DNA from: a virus
Reading direction: 5' to 3' (one strand)
Length of the DNA stretch: 33,750 nt
Virus record (IMG/VR): IMGVR_UViG_3300031841_002006
Span: 1 to 33,750 of that record
Shown one piece after another: positions 25,621 through 33,750 of this stretch. Below the pieces are notes generated by a model that had not been told where the DNA came from, searched no databases, and worked only from the letters and a program-made list of their open reading frames with translations. Made by a program: the position numbers and the translations under genes. Position 1 is the first letter of the stretch. The number at the start of each line of letters is the position of its first letter.

Positions 25621-25681
25621 TAATTACTTTTTATAGTTGAGTAACCACCCCGAAGAGTGGCTACTCTTCTATAAGTAATTA
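25621..25681 (-). promoter_or_regulatory. 61-nt composite UUCG-capped hairpin filling the intergenic region
   Basis: On the minus strand the inner stem is GAGTAGCCACTC / GGGTGGTTACTC (12 bp, two G-U wobbles; plus-strand arms 655-666 and 639-650) closed by a cUUCGg tetraloop. A symmetric 2x2 internal loop separates it from an outer stem formed by CTAT with AAGTAATTA pairing to TAATTACTT with ATAG, with a 3-nt bulge (plus-strand 630-632). The structure begins in the stop codon of the upstream gene and ends one base before the next start. There is no U tract after it, so it is not a standard intrinsic terminator. It may act as a processing site, 3'-end stabiliser or translational control element. 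Confidence 0.72.
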
Positions 25682-26554
25682 CGCATTTAATCGCTTTTCA
25701 ATGCTGGTATAGATCTCCATACCTTCATCTGTTTTAAACCAATGAGCAAGCGCTGTGTATGGATGCTCGTCAAATGGAACTGTCATTACTTTTCTACCAG
25801 TAGATCCCCAAGTAAAGTTTCTTTGATCTTGAGAGAGTCTTAATATTCCAGCTTCTACAGCTTTAATACCAAAGTTTCTAAGCTGAACGTTATCATCAGA
25901 GGCTAACTCTAAGAACAATCTAGGATTTCTACGAGCAAATAGTAGTAAATCTCTTTTTAACTCGTTAGAACTCAAGTTTGACACCTTAGATCCTACTTCA
26001 GCTCTCATTATAGCTTCAGCTAAATCAATATCTATAGATCTTGCTAAATCCAAAGCTTCTATTTCCATTTCAAGAATAGTTAATTGATCTTCGGCTATTT
26101 CAACAGGTTTGTACTCGTAGTACATTGATTTTCTATCCGGGTGATATAACGACAATAACTTTTGAAGTACAGTTTTGTTTTTAGGTACGAATAAAGCTCC
26201 GTTTCTAAATACAATATGTGATAATCTTTGATCACCTTGCATTTCGTCTACAAAAGGAGTTTTTTGATTTTCACAGTATTTTAACTCTCTTTCGTAGCCT
26301 TTTTCTTCGTCAAACCAATATATGCCTGAAGACTTAATAGATCTTGATAATGGTTTTTTGTTATTTTTTAGATAGTATACTCTATCTCTTATTTCCCAGT
26401 CATTAACATTTTTAGTTGGCTTAACTTCAGGACCTCTATAAATAACTTTTTCTGGTGCGGGTTCTGTATAAACAATTTTCTCAATCGTTTCGTTTATAGA
26501 ACTTGTTTCAGGTTGTTCTACAGCAACCTTTTTTGTTTCTTTTTTCTTTGACAT
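25679..26554 (-). CDS. Conserved marine-phage protein, head-associated candidate (291 aa)
   Basis: The N-terminus is Lys/Glu-rich and disordered (about 1-48). It is followed by a folded segment with WEIRDRVYYLK, IYWFDEEKGYERELKY, FRNGALFVPK and LLSLYHP (residues about 53-140), then helical stretches with ALDLARSIDIDLAEAIMRAE, NELKRDLLLFARRNPRLFLEL, and a conserved-looking NFGIKAVEAGILRLSQDQRN near the C-terminus. The pattern matches a protein I have seen in several marine phage genomes without a known function; no catalytic motif is visible. It lies between the capsid gene and the neck genes. A terminator stands immediately upstream and a composite hairpin immediately downstream, so its dosage is probably set post-transcriptionally or by readthrough. 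A head or neck component is an inference. Confidence 0.65.
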   Translation of the reverse strand: MSKKKETKKVAVEQPETSSINETIEKIVYTEPAPEKVIYRGPEVKPTKNVNDWEIRDRVYYLKNNKKPLSRSIKSSGIYWFDEEKGYERELKYCENQKTPFVDEMQGDQRLSHIVFRNGALFVPKNKTVLQKLLSLYHPDRKSMYYEYKPVEIAEDQLTILEMEIEALDLARSIDIDLAEAIMRAEVGSKVSNLSSNELKRDLLLFARRNPRLFLELASDDNVQLRNFGIKAVEAGILRLSQDQRNFTWGSTGRKVMTVPFDEHPYTALAHWFKTDEGMEIYTSIEKRLNA

Positions 26555-26576
26555 AATATAATAAAATAAAAATTAA

Positions 26577-26607
26577 TAAAAAAAAGATCAGGGCCGAAGC
26601 CCTGACC
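26577..26607 (-). terminator. UUCG-tetraloop intrinsic terminator after the capsid gene
   Basis: TCAGGGC (588-594) and GCCCTGA (599-605, numbering 26588-26605) form a perfect 7-bp stem with a cUUCGg loop on the minus strand, followed by eight T residues (26585 to 26578). It sits just after the capsid stop at 26620 and the T tract is about 24 nt before the next start codon. Loop type, stem and T tract make a strong intrinsic terminator; it probably lets part of the transcripts read through. Confidence 0.9.
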
Positions 26608-26619
26608 TTATTTAATAGT

Positions 26620-28131
26620 CTACTGTAATAACATGAAGTTATTAGCACCTTGAACAATCAAACATCTTTCAGAAAGGAAGTGAACTTGCATTGCATCCAA
26701 AGCAGATGTAGCAGCTCCGACTGAACCAGTAGTCCAAGTCTTCATTCTTCTGTCATCAGTTTGAGAAGCTCTATATCTTACATGTAAGAAAGGACGCTTC
26801 ATGTTTTGACCTAACATTTGATCGTAAACTGTAGAAGTACCAGCTGGAATAAATACACCGCGAATAGCAGCAGATCCAGCAGCATCGTTGATACCACCTC
26901 TAGTAGCTTTGTCATTTAAGTATCTAAAGTCAGACTTATAGAAGTCATAAGAACCTCTTCTAAATCCAGAGAAACCTAAGTTTAAAGCCATATCTTCAGA
27001 GTTGTCAAATACACCGTAAGATGTACCGCCAGCTCCGTAAGAGTTCATAGAAGCTAACATATCATCAATAGCAAGAGAAGTAGCTCTGTTACAGAATACC
27101 ATATTTTCTTCGATAGCGCCTTGCTTGTCGAACTCAGCTAAAATAGCGTCGAACTCAGCTAAATCAGTAGCAGCGTTAACACCGGTAATACCTGAAGAAA
27201 TGTTACCTCTATCTTCAATAGCAGCGAATAAACCTTCAGTACCTACTTTGCTAGTACCTGCAACTAAGAAGTCATCAGCAGGGTTAGCAGCGTCTGCATT
27301 AAGGCCAGTTACACCTTCAATCATCGCCATTTCTAAATAGTCAGTAAAACGAGCTCTAGTATCAGCTTCAGCTTTCAAGTACCATAGGTAACCAGAAGCG
27401 CCAGCTTCAGAAGTAACTTCTACCCAACCAATTCTTGAAGCGTCAGAACCAGATACTTCGTAGTAGTCTTTGATAATAATAGGCTTATTAGTGAAAGACT
27501 TGAAAGTTGGCTCGTTAGCGCCTCTTTGGTCAGTAGCAGTACCAGCCGCGTTGTTATAGTTGTAACCTTTTTGGAACTCAGATCCGTATACTAAAAGAGT
27601 ACAAGAACCATCTGCAATGTCGCCAATAGCATTACAGTTAGATGCTCCGTAAGGCGCAAGCTCGATAGTAGCGCCTGAAACTTCAGTAACTAAACACTGA
27701 ACAACAGCGTTGTTAGCAGCTACTAGTACAGTGTCGTTAGTTCTAACACCGTGAATATCACCTACGGCCGCGTTACCAAATCCATCAGCTAAAACGTTTC
27801 CGTCAATATCAGATGTTACTGTAAACAAACCACCAGTACCAAGGGTAATACCACCAGCCGCGGTTAAGTTTCCTTTTAATGAAATGTGCAACCTACCTTG
27901 CTCAGACCAAACAACTTGGTCAGATGTCATAGGTTCTTCAGCACCCACTTGAGATAAAAAGCCTGAAATAGTTCTCGGTCCGAAAACTTCAGCTTCTTTC
28001 TCCATTAGGTCTGGTAAATATTGCTGCGCCCAGTCATTGGCGCCGTTTGTAAAGTCTAGGTAATTTGAAGCTAGCGTCTGCTGCTGAGCAGATGGAATGC
28101 TATTCAAATTATTTCCAGGAGTTAATGGCAT
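26620..28131 (-). CDS. Major capsid protein (503 aa)
   Basis: The protein has a Pro/Gln/Ser-rich N-terminal arm (about 1-40), a conserved-looking FGPRTISGFLSQVGAEEPMT (50-69), repeated Gly/Ala-rich beta segments in the middle (about 95-220), and a C-terminal region with NSEDMALNLGFSGFRRGSYD, MKRPFLHVRYRAS and SERCLIVQGANNFMLLQ. The overall composition (Ala/Gly/Thr-rich), the length near 500, and the position directly after portal and scaffold-like genes identify the HK97-fold capsid protein. The C-terminal 'S-E-R-C-L-x-x-x-x-x-N-F' ending is typical of marine phage capsid proteins. It is the most abundant product of the operon, and the terminator that follows would limit what comes next. The leader has no Shine-Dalgarno. 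Confidence 0.9.
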   Translation of the reverse strand: MPLTPGNNLNSIPSAQQQTLASNYLDFTNGANDWAQQYLPDLMEKEAEVFGPRTISGFLSQVGAEEPMTSDQVVWSEQGRLHISLKGNLTAAGGITLGTGGLFTVTSDIDGNVLADGFGNAAVGDIHGVRTNDTVLVAANNAVVQCLVTEVSGATIELAPYGASNCNAIGDIADGSCTLLVYGSEFQKGYNYNNAAGTATDQRGANEPTFKSFTNKPIIIKDYYEVSGSDASRIGWVEVTSEAGASGYLWYLKAEADTRARFTDYLEMAMIEGVTGLNADAANPADDFLVAGTSKVGTEGLFAAIEDRGNISSGITGVNAATDLAEFDAILAEFDKQGAIEENMVFCNRATSLAIDDMLASMNSYGAGGTSYGVFDNSEDMALNLGFSGFRRGSYDFYKSDFRYLNDKATRGGINDAAGSAAIRGVFIPAGTSTVYDQMLGQNMKRPFLHVRYRASQTDDRRMKTWTTGSVGAATSALDAMQVHFLSERCLIVQGANNFMLLQ

Positions 28132-28154
28132 AATTTCTAATTTTTAAAGTTAAG

Positions 28155-29327
28155 TTATTTTTTGTTTTTAATTTTAAATTTAAAATCATTAGAGTTTTCA
28201 CCTAGCACTCTTACTTTCAAGCCTCCAGCATCTATTATTTCATGAGAACTTCTAGCGCTCATATCTACATTTTTGCTTTTAGCAATGCTATCTTTTAAAG
28301 CATCGGCTTTGCCTTGCTCGTAAAAGTGCTTAGCAACAGCATCAGCGTTCATTGCTGTAAATAGAGATTTATGGTAACCCGCAGCGTCTGACATTGTATT
28401 ATCTTCTGCTAAAAACTTTTTAACGAAGTTGTTAATGTCGCTTTGAGTTTCTTTAACCTCATTAGCATTTTTCACGCCAAACCTATACTTCTTTTCTCCG
28501 ACGTTATATTCAAAACCTGTGAACTTGTCGTTAAAGACTTGATCAGTCTTTTGTTGAAAAGCAAGTTTAGCTTTTTCAGCTGTCTTCTGATTCTCTTCAG
28601 ATTCTTTGTTATATCGATTAAAAAAGTCCCAAGCTTTCTGCTGTTCAGGCGTCAAGCGTGATCCTGCTTTAATCTCATCATAATACTTAGACTTTTGCCC
28701 GTCTAAATAGGCCTTAGCACTGGCAACTTGCTCTTTTAGCGCTAATTTTTTTCTTCTAATATCTTTTTCATCGTCTAACTCTTCGTCGTAATTAAAAGAG
28801 TCTTCAATTAAAAAGTTTATTTCTTCCGCGTTTAAATGCGGTTTTGTTCTTTTATAATACTCTGTCAAAGCTGTCAAGTTGTCTAACTCAGAGTAATCTC
28901 TGTTTAAATCAACATAGTCTTCTAAGGTTCCACCAGTTTCTTCCATAAAGTCAACTAACTTCTGGATATTTTCCGGCAGCGGCGTTCCAGCTTGTTCAGC
29001 TTGCTCAACCGCGTCGTTAACCTCGTCAACTAACTGCTTTAACTCTTCTGTCGGTTCTTCGTCAGTTACTTCTTCAAGAGCGGGTTGTTCATCTTGAACG
29101 GCTTGCTCTTTTTCTCCGGCAGATTCTTCAACTTGCTCTTCGACGTTTTGCTCACGAACTTCTTTGCTAGCTTCGGGTTCGTCGCGAACAGGTATCTCAT
29201 CTGTGCTTTGCTCTGTATCGGCATTTTGCTCTTCGGTTTGTAGAGCAGCGTCTAAATCTATTTTTATCACCGACTCGTCGTCAGCAGACATAAATTTAGG
29301 CTCCTCAATGTTTTCGTTTTCTTCCAT
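28155..29327 (-). CDS. Putative capsid scaffolding protein (390 aa)
   Basis: The first 115 residues are very acidic and Gln/Glu-rich, with repeated EEQ, EQA and DE runs. Residues about 115-260 are charged helices likely to form coiled coils. The C-terminal 30 residues (HEIIDAGGLKVRVLGE to KIKNKK) are basic. Acidic N-terminus, helical middle and basic C-terminal end that would dock on the capsid subunit are typical of scaffolding proteins. It lies between portal and capsid genes, the usual scaffold position, with a 23-nt gap on each side. No protease motif is present, so it is not a fused protease-scaffold. Identity is inferred from composition and position. Confidence 0.68.
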   Translation of the reverse strand: MEENENIEEPKFMSADDESVIKIDLDAALQTEEQNADTEQSTDEIPVRDEPEASKEVREQNVEEQVEESAGEKEQAVQDEQPALEEVTDEEPTEELKQLVDEVNDAVEQAEQAGTPLPENIQKLVDFMEETGGTLEDYVDLNRDYSELDNLTALTEYYKRTKPHLNAEEINFLIEDSFNYDEELDDEKDIRRKKLALKEQVASAKAYLDGQKSKYYDEIKAGSRLTPEQQKAWDFFNRYNKESEENQKTAEKAKLAFQQKTDQVFNDKFTGFEYNVGEKKYRFGVKNANEVKETQSDINNFVKKFLAEDNTMSDAAGYHKSLFTAMNADAVAKHFYEQGKADALKDSIAKSKNVDMSARSSHEIIDAGGLKVRVLGENSNDFKFKIKNKK

Positions 29328-29349
29328 AATATAAAATATAAATTAGTAA

Positions 29350-31776
29350 TTATCTAGGTTCAAAGCCACCTAAGTCGAAACCTCCAAGTACATCATCACT
29401 CGCTGAATCAAACTTTTTAGGTGGTTTACCTGTTTTTCTTTGATCTATAAGCTCGCTTTGTTGAGTAGCTTGTATTCTAGTTCTCTCGTCTTTGCGGTCT
29501 TCTTTTTCTTTTTCCCTGCCTTTCAAGCCTTCAGTTTCCATAGCTTTTAGCTGCATGTTCATTTGAAACTCTAACTGCATTAGCCTTTGCTTTATTTCAG
29601 CTTCTTGCATCATTTTTTGAGAGTCAAGTTGAGCTTGCATTTGAGCTAGTTGCGCTTTTGTTTGAGCAGCTAATTGCTCTTTTTGAGCTTCAATTTGAGC
29701 AGCGTTTTGAGCAGCCTGCGTATTAGCTTGTGTTTGCATTTGTATATTTTGCTGCTGTATAGCTCTATCTCTAGCTTCTTTATCTTTTCTTCTTACTTTT
29801 AAAAGTTGATTAGCTAGGTTAATATTTCTAACTTCTCTAATATCAATAGCGTCTTCAAGGTCTATATTTTTTTGAGATAAAGCCATTTGTATATTGTTTT
29901 CTAATATAGCTTTTTGCTCTTCATCTGGAGCTAATTCTAAAAATATACCAAAGTCATACAAGTACAAACTAGACATTTCTTCTAATGTAGCCACATTGTG
30001 AGCGCCTATGCTTTGTATAAAAGCGTTTTTAGTTGGAGAATATTCTAATATATCAGATATTCTAAGTGATAACTGCTCGGCTACTTGGCTAGTTAAAAAT
30101 AAGCCAGACTGCAATATATGTCTTGTAGCTGTGTTGCTATTAGCGGCTGCAAGCTTTTGAATACCAACCAAAGCATTAGAGTCAGGCACACTACCATCTC
30201 TAGCTTCGTTAAGACCGGTCGTATCTCTAATCATCTGCAAGTAATAGTTATAGTTGGCTATTAAACTTTGCATTTTAGCTCCACCATTACCATTACGTAT
30301 TTCTTGTATAGGCACTTTTCCCGGGTTGATGTCACCGTCTTGTGTAAATGACCTACCAATAACACTACCTGTTTGGAAGAACATGTTTAAAGCTTCTTGC
30401 GGATTATAGTTAGTGCCGTTTCCAAGATCGATCTCAGCTAAACCATCAGCGTCTAAATAAACGCCATCAGGAACTATACGAGACATTACCTGCTGTATTT
30501 TATAATGAGTTAGTTGTATCATATCAGCAAAGCCAGTTATACGACTAACTAACGATTCAATACGACCTTTATACATACGAGGCGCTACAATAGAGTAATT
30601 CATTTTTACTTTATTATAATCGCTTTTTGGCCTCATCATGTTTTTAGCCATTTGCCACTTAAGTAATTTATTAGTTCCAAGTATATAAGCGCCTTCGTAC
30701 AAGCACTCTACTTTTTTCTGTAACTTGTAAAAGTTAGCATCTTCGTTTTCAGGCGGATTAAAAGAGTCGTCTTTTTCTATAGCTTTTTCAAGGCCAGTTG
30801 CAGTTTCTTTAACTTTGTAAACGTTATTCATATACGTTTTGTAGTTAAAGTATAGTATTTTTACTTTGTTATTATCTTTTTCGTTGTTAGATGAATAGTT
30901 TTCTGTTTTAGTATAGCCAGTACCTTTTTTAACTTCTTCTAAATCTGCCTCTGTTAAAAACGGAAACTCTTTAACTAACTCGTTTACTGGTATAGTTTTA
31001 ACTTCACCAACGTAGTATATATCATCAAAGTACGGCGACTCAGTATAGGAATAAACTAAATCAGCTGGATCAACATACTTAACAGTAACGCCTTCAGATG
31101 TATTAAAATCTGTTTTAACAGCACCAATACCTAGTACTGTTAAATCATAATAAAATCGTTTTTTAATTAAATCATAGTCATTACCTTTTAACAAACTACT
31201 TAAAGCTTGCTCTTCTGCTATTTCTACAGACTGTTTGTAGTTAAGTTGCATGTGAAGCTTTAGCTCATCTTCACTTTTAGGCAGTGTTTCTTTGTCGTTT
31301 TGATACATGTTTACGCCAAAAGACTCGCTGACAAAATCATTAAAGTCTTGAGTTTTCATATCTTTTAAAATAGACTCCATGTACTCAGTTCTTTTAGCAA
31401 CACCAAAAGGATCTTGAGAATAAGCTTTTATGTCGTAAGCTCTATCAGCCATACCGTTAACAACAATGTCAACAAACTTAGGAATAATAGGCACGGGCTT
31501 CCAGTCTATGTTTAAATAACTTAAGTCGCCATTTATAGAAAGTTCATCTTTGTATTTTCTTATAGACTGCTCTCCTCTAGCGTATAATCGTAAGTTATGA
31601 AAGTTTCTTTGATTTTGCAAGTGCATACTGTAGTTAGTTCCGTATACTCCTTGATTGTCGTAGTACCATTCATGCTCTATAGCTTGAGCGACTTTTAAGC
31701 CATACTCATAACTAACTTTTTCTACATCACTAACAATTTGACTTGGAAAATATTTGTTTGAAACTGTATTAGCCAT
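29350..31776 (-). CDS. Portal protein (808 aa)
   Basis: The position between the terminase large subunit and the scaffold/capsid genes and the length fit a large-portal type. The N-terminal half has VVNGMADRAYDIKAYSQDP (about 109-127) and a helix-turn core with YYDLTVLGIGAVKTDFNTSE. The middle shows MVAPRMYKG-like segments, a helix-rich stem (RDTTGLNEARDGSVPDSNAL, then LAAANSNTATRHILQSGLFL) and the clip/crown region. The C-terminal tail from about residue 690 is a Gln/Ala/Met-rich coiled coil (for example QMQTQANTQAAQNAAQIEAQ) followed by a charged segment, probably the portal barrel. Its start overlaps the terminase stop by 8 nt. It forms the dodecameric DNA gate and nucleates head assembly. 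Confidence 0.9.
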   Translation of the reverse strand: MANTVSNKYFPSQIVSDVEKVSYEYGLKVAQAIEHEWYYDNQGVYGTNYSMHLQNQRNFHNLRLYARGEQSIRKYKDELSINGDLSYLNIDWKPVPIIPKFVDIVVNGMADRAYDIKAYSQDPFGVAKRTEYMESILKDMKTQDFNDFVSESFGVNMYQNDKETLPKSEDELKLHMQLNYKQSVEIAEEQALSSLLKGNDYDLIKKRFYYDLTVLGIGAVKTDFNTSEGVTVKYVDPADLVYSYTESPYFDDIYYVGEVKTIPVNELVKEFPFLTEADLEEVKKGTGYTKTENYSSNNEKDNNKVKILYFNYKTYMNNVYKVKETATGLEKAIEKDDSFNPPENEDANFYKLQKKVECLYEGAYILGTNKLLKWQMAKNMMRPKSDYNKVKMNYSIVAPRMYKGRIESLVSRITGFADMIQLTHYKIQQVMSRIVPDGVYLDADGLAEIDLGNGTNYNPQEALNMFFQTGSVIGRSFTQDGDINPGKVPIQEIRNGNGGAKMQSLIANYNYYLQMIRDTTGLNEARDGSVPDSNALVGIQKLAAANSNTATRHILQSGLFLTSQVAEQLSLRISDILEYSPTKNAFIQSIGAHNVATLEEMSSLYLYDFGIFLELAPDEEQKAILENNIQMALSQKNIDLEDAIDIREVRNINLANQLLKVRRKDKEARDRAIQQQNIQMQTQANTQAAQNAAQIEAQKEQLAAQTKAQLAQMQAQLDSQKMMQEAEIKQRLMQLEFQMNMQLKAMETEGLKGREKEKEDRKDERTRIQATQQSELIDQRKTGKPPKKFDSASDDVLGGFDLGGFEPR

Positions 31777-33750
31777 TTCTTTGTTTAATTATTTTTGAAG
31801 CATATCCTTCATTGTCATATTTAGATATGCTTATATTTAATTTTTGTTTAACTCTATTAGGCGTAGGCTTGTATAAATGCCTATTGCAAGCCATTATCGC
31901 TAGTCCGCTACTTATCGAAGCATCAAACTTAGTTCTTTTATTTATATCAAACTTAGCCCAGTCATTTAAGGTTTCGTTAAAGTACATAGTGCCGTAAGTG
32001 TCATCTCTTAAATAACCAACGTGATCGTTGATATACATTTCAATAGCAGCGGCGTGAGCCTGTTTTATATCTTCACTAGAGTTTGGTATACCACCTATTT
32101 CTTTTTCAGTTACAGATAACTTATTCCAAACTTTATCAGGTCTATTCATACTAAAGCCTCTATATCCTCTACGCTTAAAATAATACAAAAGTCTTGGTTT
32201 GTTATTTTCCGCAAGTATAGGCATACCGTAAAATACGCAAGCCATAAGTACGTCTTCAAAAAATATCTCCGCGGTTTGTGGTCTAGCAATGTATTCCAAG
32301 AAAAAAGTATTAGCTGGTGCTGATTCCATACTGAACTTAGTTAATCCGTGCAAAGATCCATTAGATCCTCTACCATCAACAGTACCACTAATATCGTAAC
32401 TATCACAGCCGAAAGCTCCAACGTGATCGTTTCCTGGATATTTCACTCCATTTTTAAGTATTACTCTATTTTGTAAATTTCTATCGGGAACCCAGCTAAC
32501 CTTAAACCTGCCACTTGGATCTGGATTAAAAGTAACGCTAGTGTCTTTTACTCCTCCAGCCCATTGAAAACTTCCAGTTGTTAAAACTCCAGAGTCTCTA
32601 TTTCCTTCGTTATGATCTATCTGCTCGTATATTTTCACAAGATTAAAAAGACTGTTTTTAGTTTCATCTCTAAATGCGTGCTCTTCAGTTCTTGGAAACT
32701 GCCTGTAAAATTCGTTTAAAGCGTCTTGGTCGTCTTTTAATCCTTCAGCTTCATTATCCCAGTGGTCAATTACACCTACGTCTATTAATTCACCGTCTGG
32801 TCCGTATACATCATTATCTGGGCTATTAAAGACAGGCTGTCCGTATTGGTCAATAAATCCTTCATAGTTCCATTCCATTGGGATAAAAAGAGAATATAAA
32901 CCAGACTTTGTTTGTCCATTGCGATTTCGCTTTGTAACGTCAGAATCATTGTAAAGTTTTTTAAAGTTATTACCACCTTTATCAAGAGCATTACTTGTCG
33001 AGCCCATCATACACTTGCCAACTATACGAGCGCCTAATCTTAAACAAGTTTTAGTTACTCGCCAGTTGTTTAATATATTGTCTGGCTTTTCCCATTTACC
33101 GCTTTCATCGTGAACTAGCAGATTAAGTTTTTCTCCATCGTAGCTGTTATCACCTGTATTTTTCCAGTCAATAGTAGTATCAAGTCCAACCAGCTCTTCC
33201 TGCGATTCGTTCGCAGTAATTTTTCTACGCGTGAACTTACTTGCAGGAACACGATAAGCAAGTTCACTTTTAGGCCTGTCCATACCGTCTTGTATCGGCT
33301 TAAAGAAAAACGGATAGTTAATAGATATTGGTACAACTTTGTCGGTAAACATTTTTTTAGCATCTGCTCCTGATTTTGATAATATTCCATATCTAGCATC
33401 TGAAGATATTGTAGCTAGATTAACTGTTTCTGCTGAGGACATAAACGAAAAACCTGATCGTCTATTTTTAAGATAGCACATACCGTAGCATCTAGTATCT
33501 GCTTTGCAAGCCTCCCAAAATATAAAAAATAATCTATTAGCTTCTCTAAAGTTTGGAGCTCCAACATCGATCTTGCTCCACTGCAAGTACATATAGTGTG
33601 TACCTGTTATATATGTAGGTGCCCCGTTATTATTGAACCAAAATCCTGCTTCTCTACGCTCGAACTCTGCGTCGATATAGTCGTACCACTTTTCTTTTGA
33701 TTCTTCCGGGTAATCTCTCCAGTCAAATATGTTTTTAAGTTTCGATAATT
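31769..33750 (-). CDS. Terminase large subunit, N-terminally truncated by the window edge
   Basis: The frame is open through the right edge (the Met at 33592 is internal; the residues before it read GAPTYITGTHYMYLQW, a usual terminase segment), so the true start lies outside. A phosphate-binding motif (KNRRSGFS, about 33446-33469) and a Walker B (LLVHDESGKW, about 33105-33130) define the packaging ATPase. The coupling segment GKCMMGSTSNALD follows. The C-terminal part has the RNase H-fold nuclease beginning at FGCDSYDISG (Asp near 32402-32404), with acidic motifs downstream (FFEDVLMACVFYGMPILAE). It cuts and pumps concatemeric DNA through the portal. No small subunit gene is seen within the window. 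It overlaps the portal gene by 8 nt. Confidence 0.94.
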   Translation of the reverse strand, partial: LSKLKNIFDWRDYPEESKEKWYDYIDAEFERREAGFWFNNNGAPTYITGTHYMYLQWSKIDVGAPNFREANRLFFIFWEACKADTRCYGMCYLKNRRSGFSFMSSAETVNLATISSDARYGILSKSGADAKKMFTDKVVPISINYPFFFKPIQDGMDRPKSELAYRVPASKFTRRKITANESQEELVGLDTTIDWKNTGDNSYDGEKLNLLVHDESGKWEKPDNILNNWRVTKTCLRLGARIVGKCMMGSTSNALDKGGNNFKKLYNDSDVTKRNRNGQTKSGLYSLFIPMEWNYEGFIDQYGQPVFNSPDNDVYGPDGELIDVGVIDHWDNEAEGLKDDQDALNEFYRQFPRTEEHAFRDETKNSLFNLVKIYEQIDHNEGNRDSGVLTTGSFQWAGGVKDTSVTFNPDPSGRFKVSWVPDRNLQNRVILKNGVKYPGNDHVGAFGCDSYDISGTVDGRGSNGSLHGLTKFSMESAPANTFFLEYIARPQTAEIFFEDVLMACVFYGMPILAENNKPRLLYYFKRRGYRGFSMNRPDKVWNKLSVTEKEIGGIPNSSEDIKQAHAAAIEMYINDHVGYLRDDTYGTMYFNETLNDWAKFDINKRTKFDASISSGLAIMACNRHLYKPTPNRVKQKLNISISKYDNEGYASKIIKQRNG

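Noticed and set aside
25621-25681. Composite hairpin as a standard intrinsic terminator
   Set aside because: The stem is followed by A-rich rather than U-rich sequence on the transcribed strand, so the release tract is missing.
33590-33592. ATG at 33592 as the start of the terminase
   Set aside because: The frame continues without a stop to the window edge and the upstream residues (GAPTYITGTHY) are a usual terminase segment, so the gene is cut by the window rather than starting here.
1-33750. Prophage or integrated element
   Set aside because: No integrase, repressor, attachment-site repeat or host gene is visible, and the genes form one virion operon and one replication-type unit. Only part of the genome is present, so this is not excluded fully.
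1-33750. tRNA genes, CRISPR arrays, insertion sequences
   Set aside because: Almost all the sequence is occupied by coding frames, and the few gaps under 100 nt contain only hairpins or A/T leaders.

Overview
The window is a segment of an AT-rich, tailed double-stranded DNA bacteriophage genome. It carries almost the complete virion morphogenesis module on the minus strand and the end of a nucleotide-metabolism module on the plus strand. Three things point to a Bacteroidota (probably marine flavobacterial) host. Start codons almost never have a Shine-Dalgarno sequence and instead follow A/T-only leaders. A 1561-residue virion protein is built from BACON-like repeats. A 65-residue protein matches the short histone H1-like proteins typical of Bacteroidota. 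No integrase, repressor, tRNA, transposase or CRISPR array is visible, which fits a virulent phage, although the window covers only part of the genome.

Layout, left to right. Positions 1-565 (plus strand) hold the C-terminal part of an adenosylcobalamin-dependent (class II) ribonucleotide reductase and the histone H1-like gene, ending at a bidirectional terminator (571-604). From 646 to the right edge everything is on the minus strand, so transcription runs right to left. In that order the genes are: large terminase (cut by the window edge), portal, acidic scaffold-like protein, major capsid protein, a UUCG-loop terminator, a 291-residue conserved phage protein, a 61-nt composite hairpin, two neck/adaptor proteins (one with an inserted carbohydrate-binding-like module), a 1775-residue tail/stabilisation-type protein, the BACON-like repeat protein, a 125-residue structural protein, and three probable ejection/internal proteins of 284, 546 and 2347 residues. 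After these come three tiny membrane/coiled-coil proteins, four small beta-rich appendage-type proteins, and among the latter a DUF5675 (YkuD-like) probable peptidoglycan enzyme.

The genes form one densely packed late operon. Gaps are mostly under 40 nt, and four junctions are TAATG stop-start overlaps. No gene-free stretch exceeds 100 nt. Terminase, portal, scaffold and capsid protein build and fill the head. The neck and 1775-residue proteins close it. The BACON-like and small beta-rich proteins probably contact host glycans. The glycine-zipper, helical and giant proteins probably travel in the capsid and enter the cell. The small membrane proteins and the DUF5675 enzyme may provide lysis. 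No sheath, tail tube or tape measure is recognisable, so a short-tailed (podovirus) particle is the best inference; the N-terminal signature of the 1775-residue protein resembles proteins of crAss-like and related Bacteroidota podoviruses.

The most unusual items are the giant internal protein, which carries a zinc-peptidase motif, a complete HAD-phosphatase motif set and a C-terminal Cys/His knuckle; the two UUCG-capped hairpins bracketing one gene just after the capsid gene; the carbohydrate-binding-like insertion in a neck protein; and the phage histone H1-like protein next to a class II reductase.
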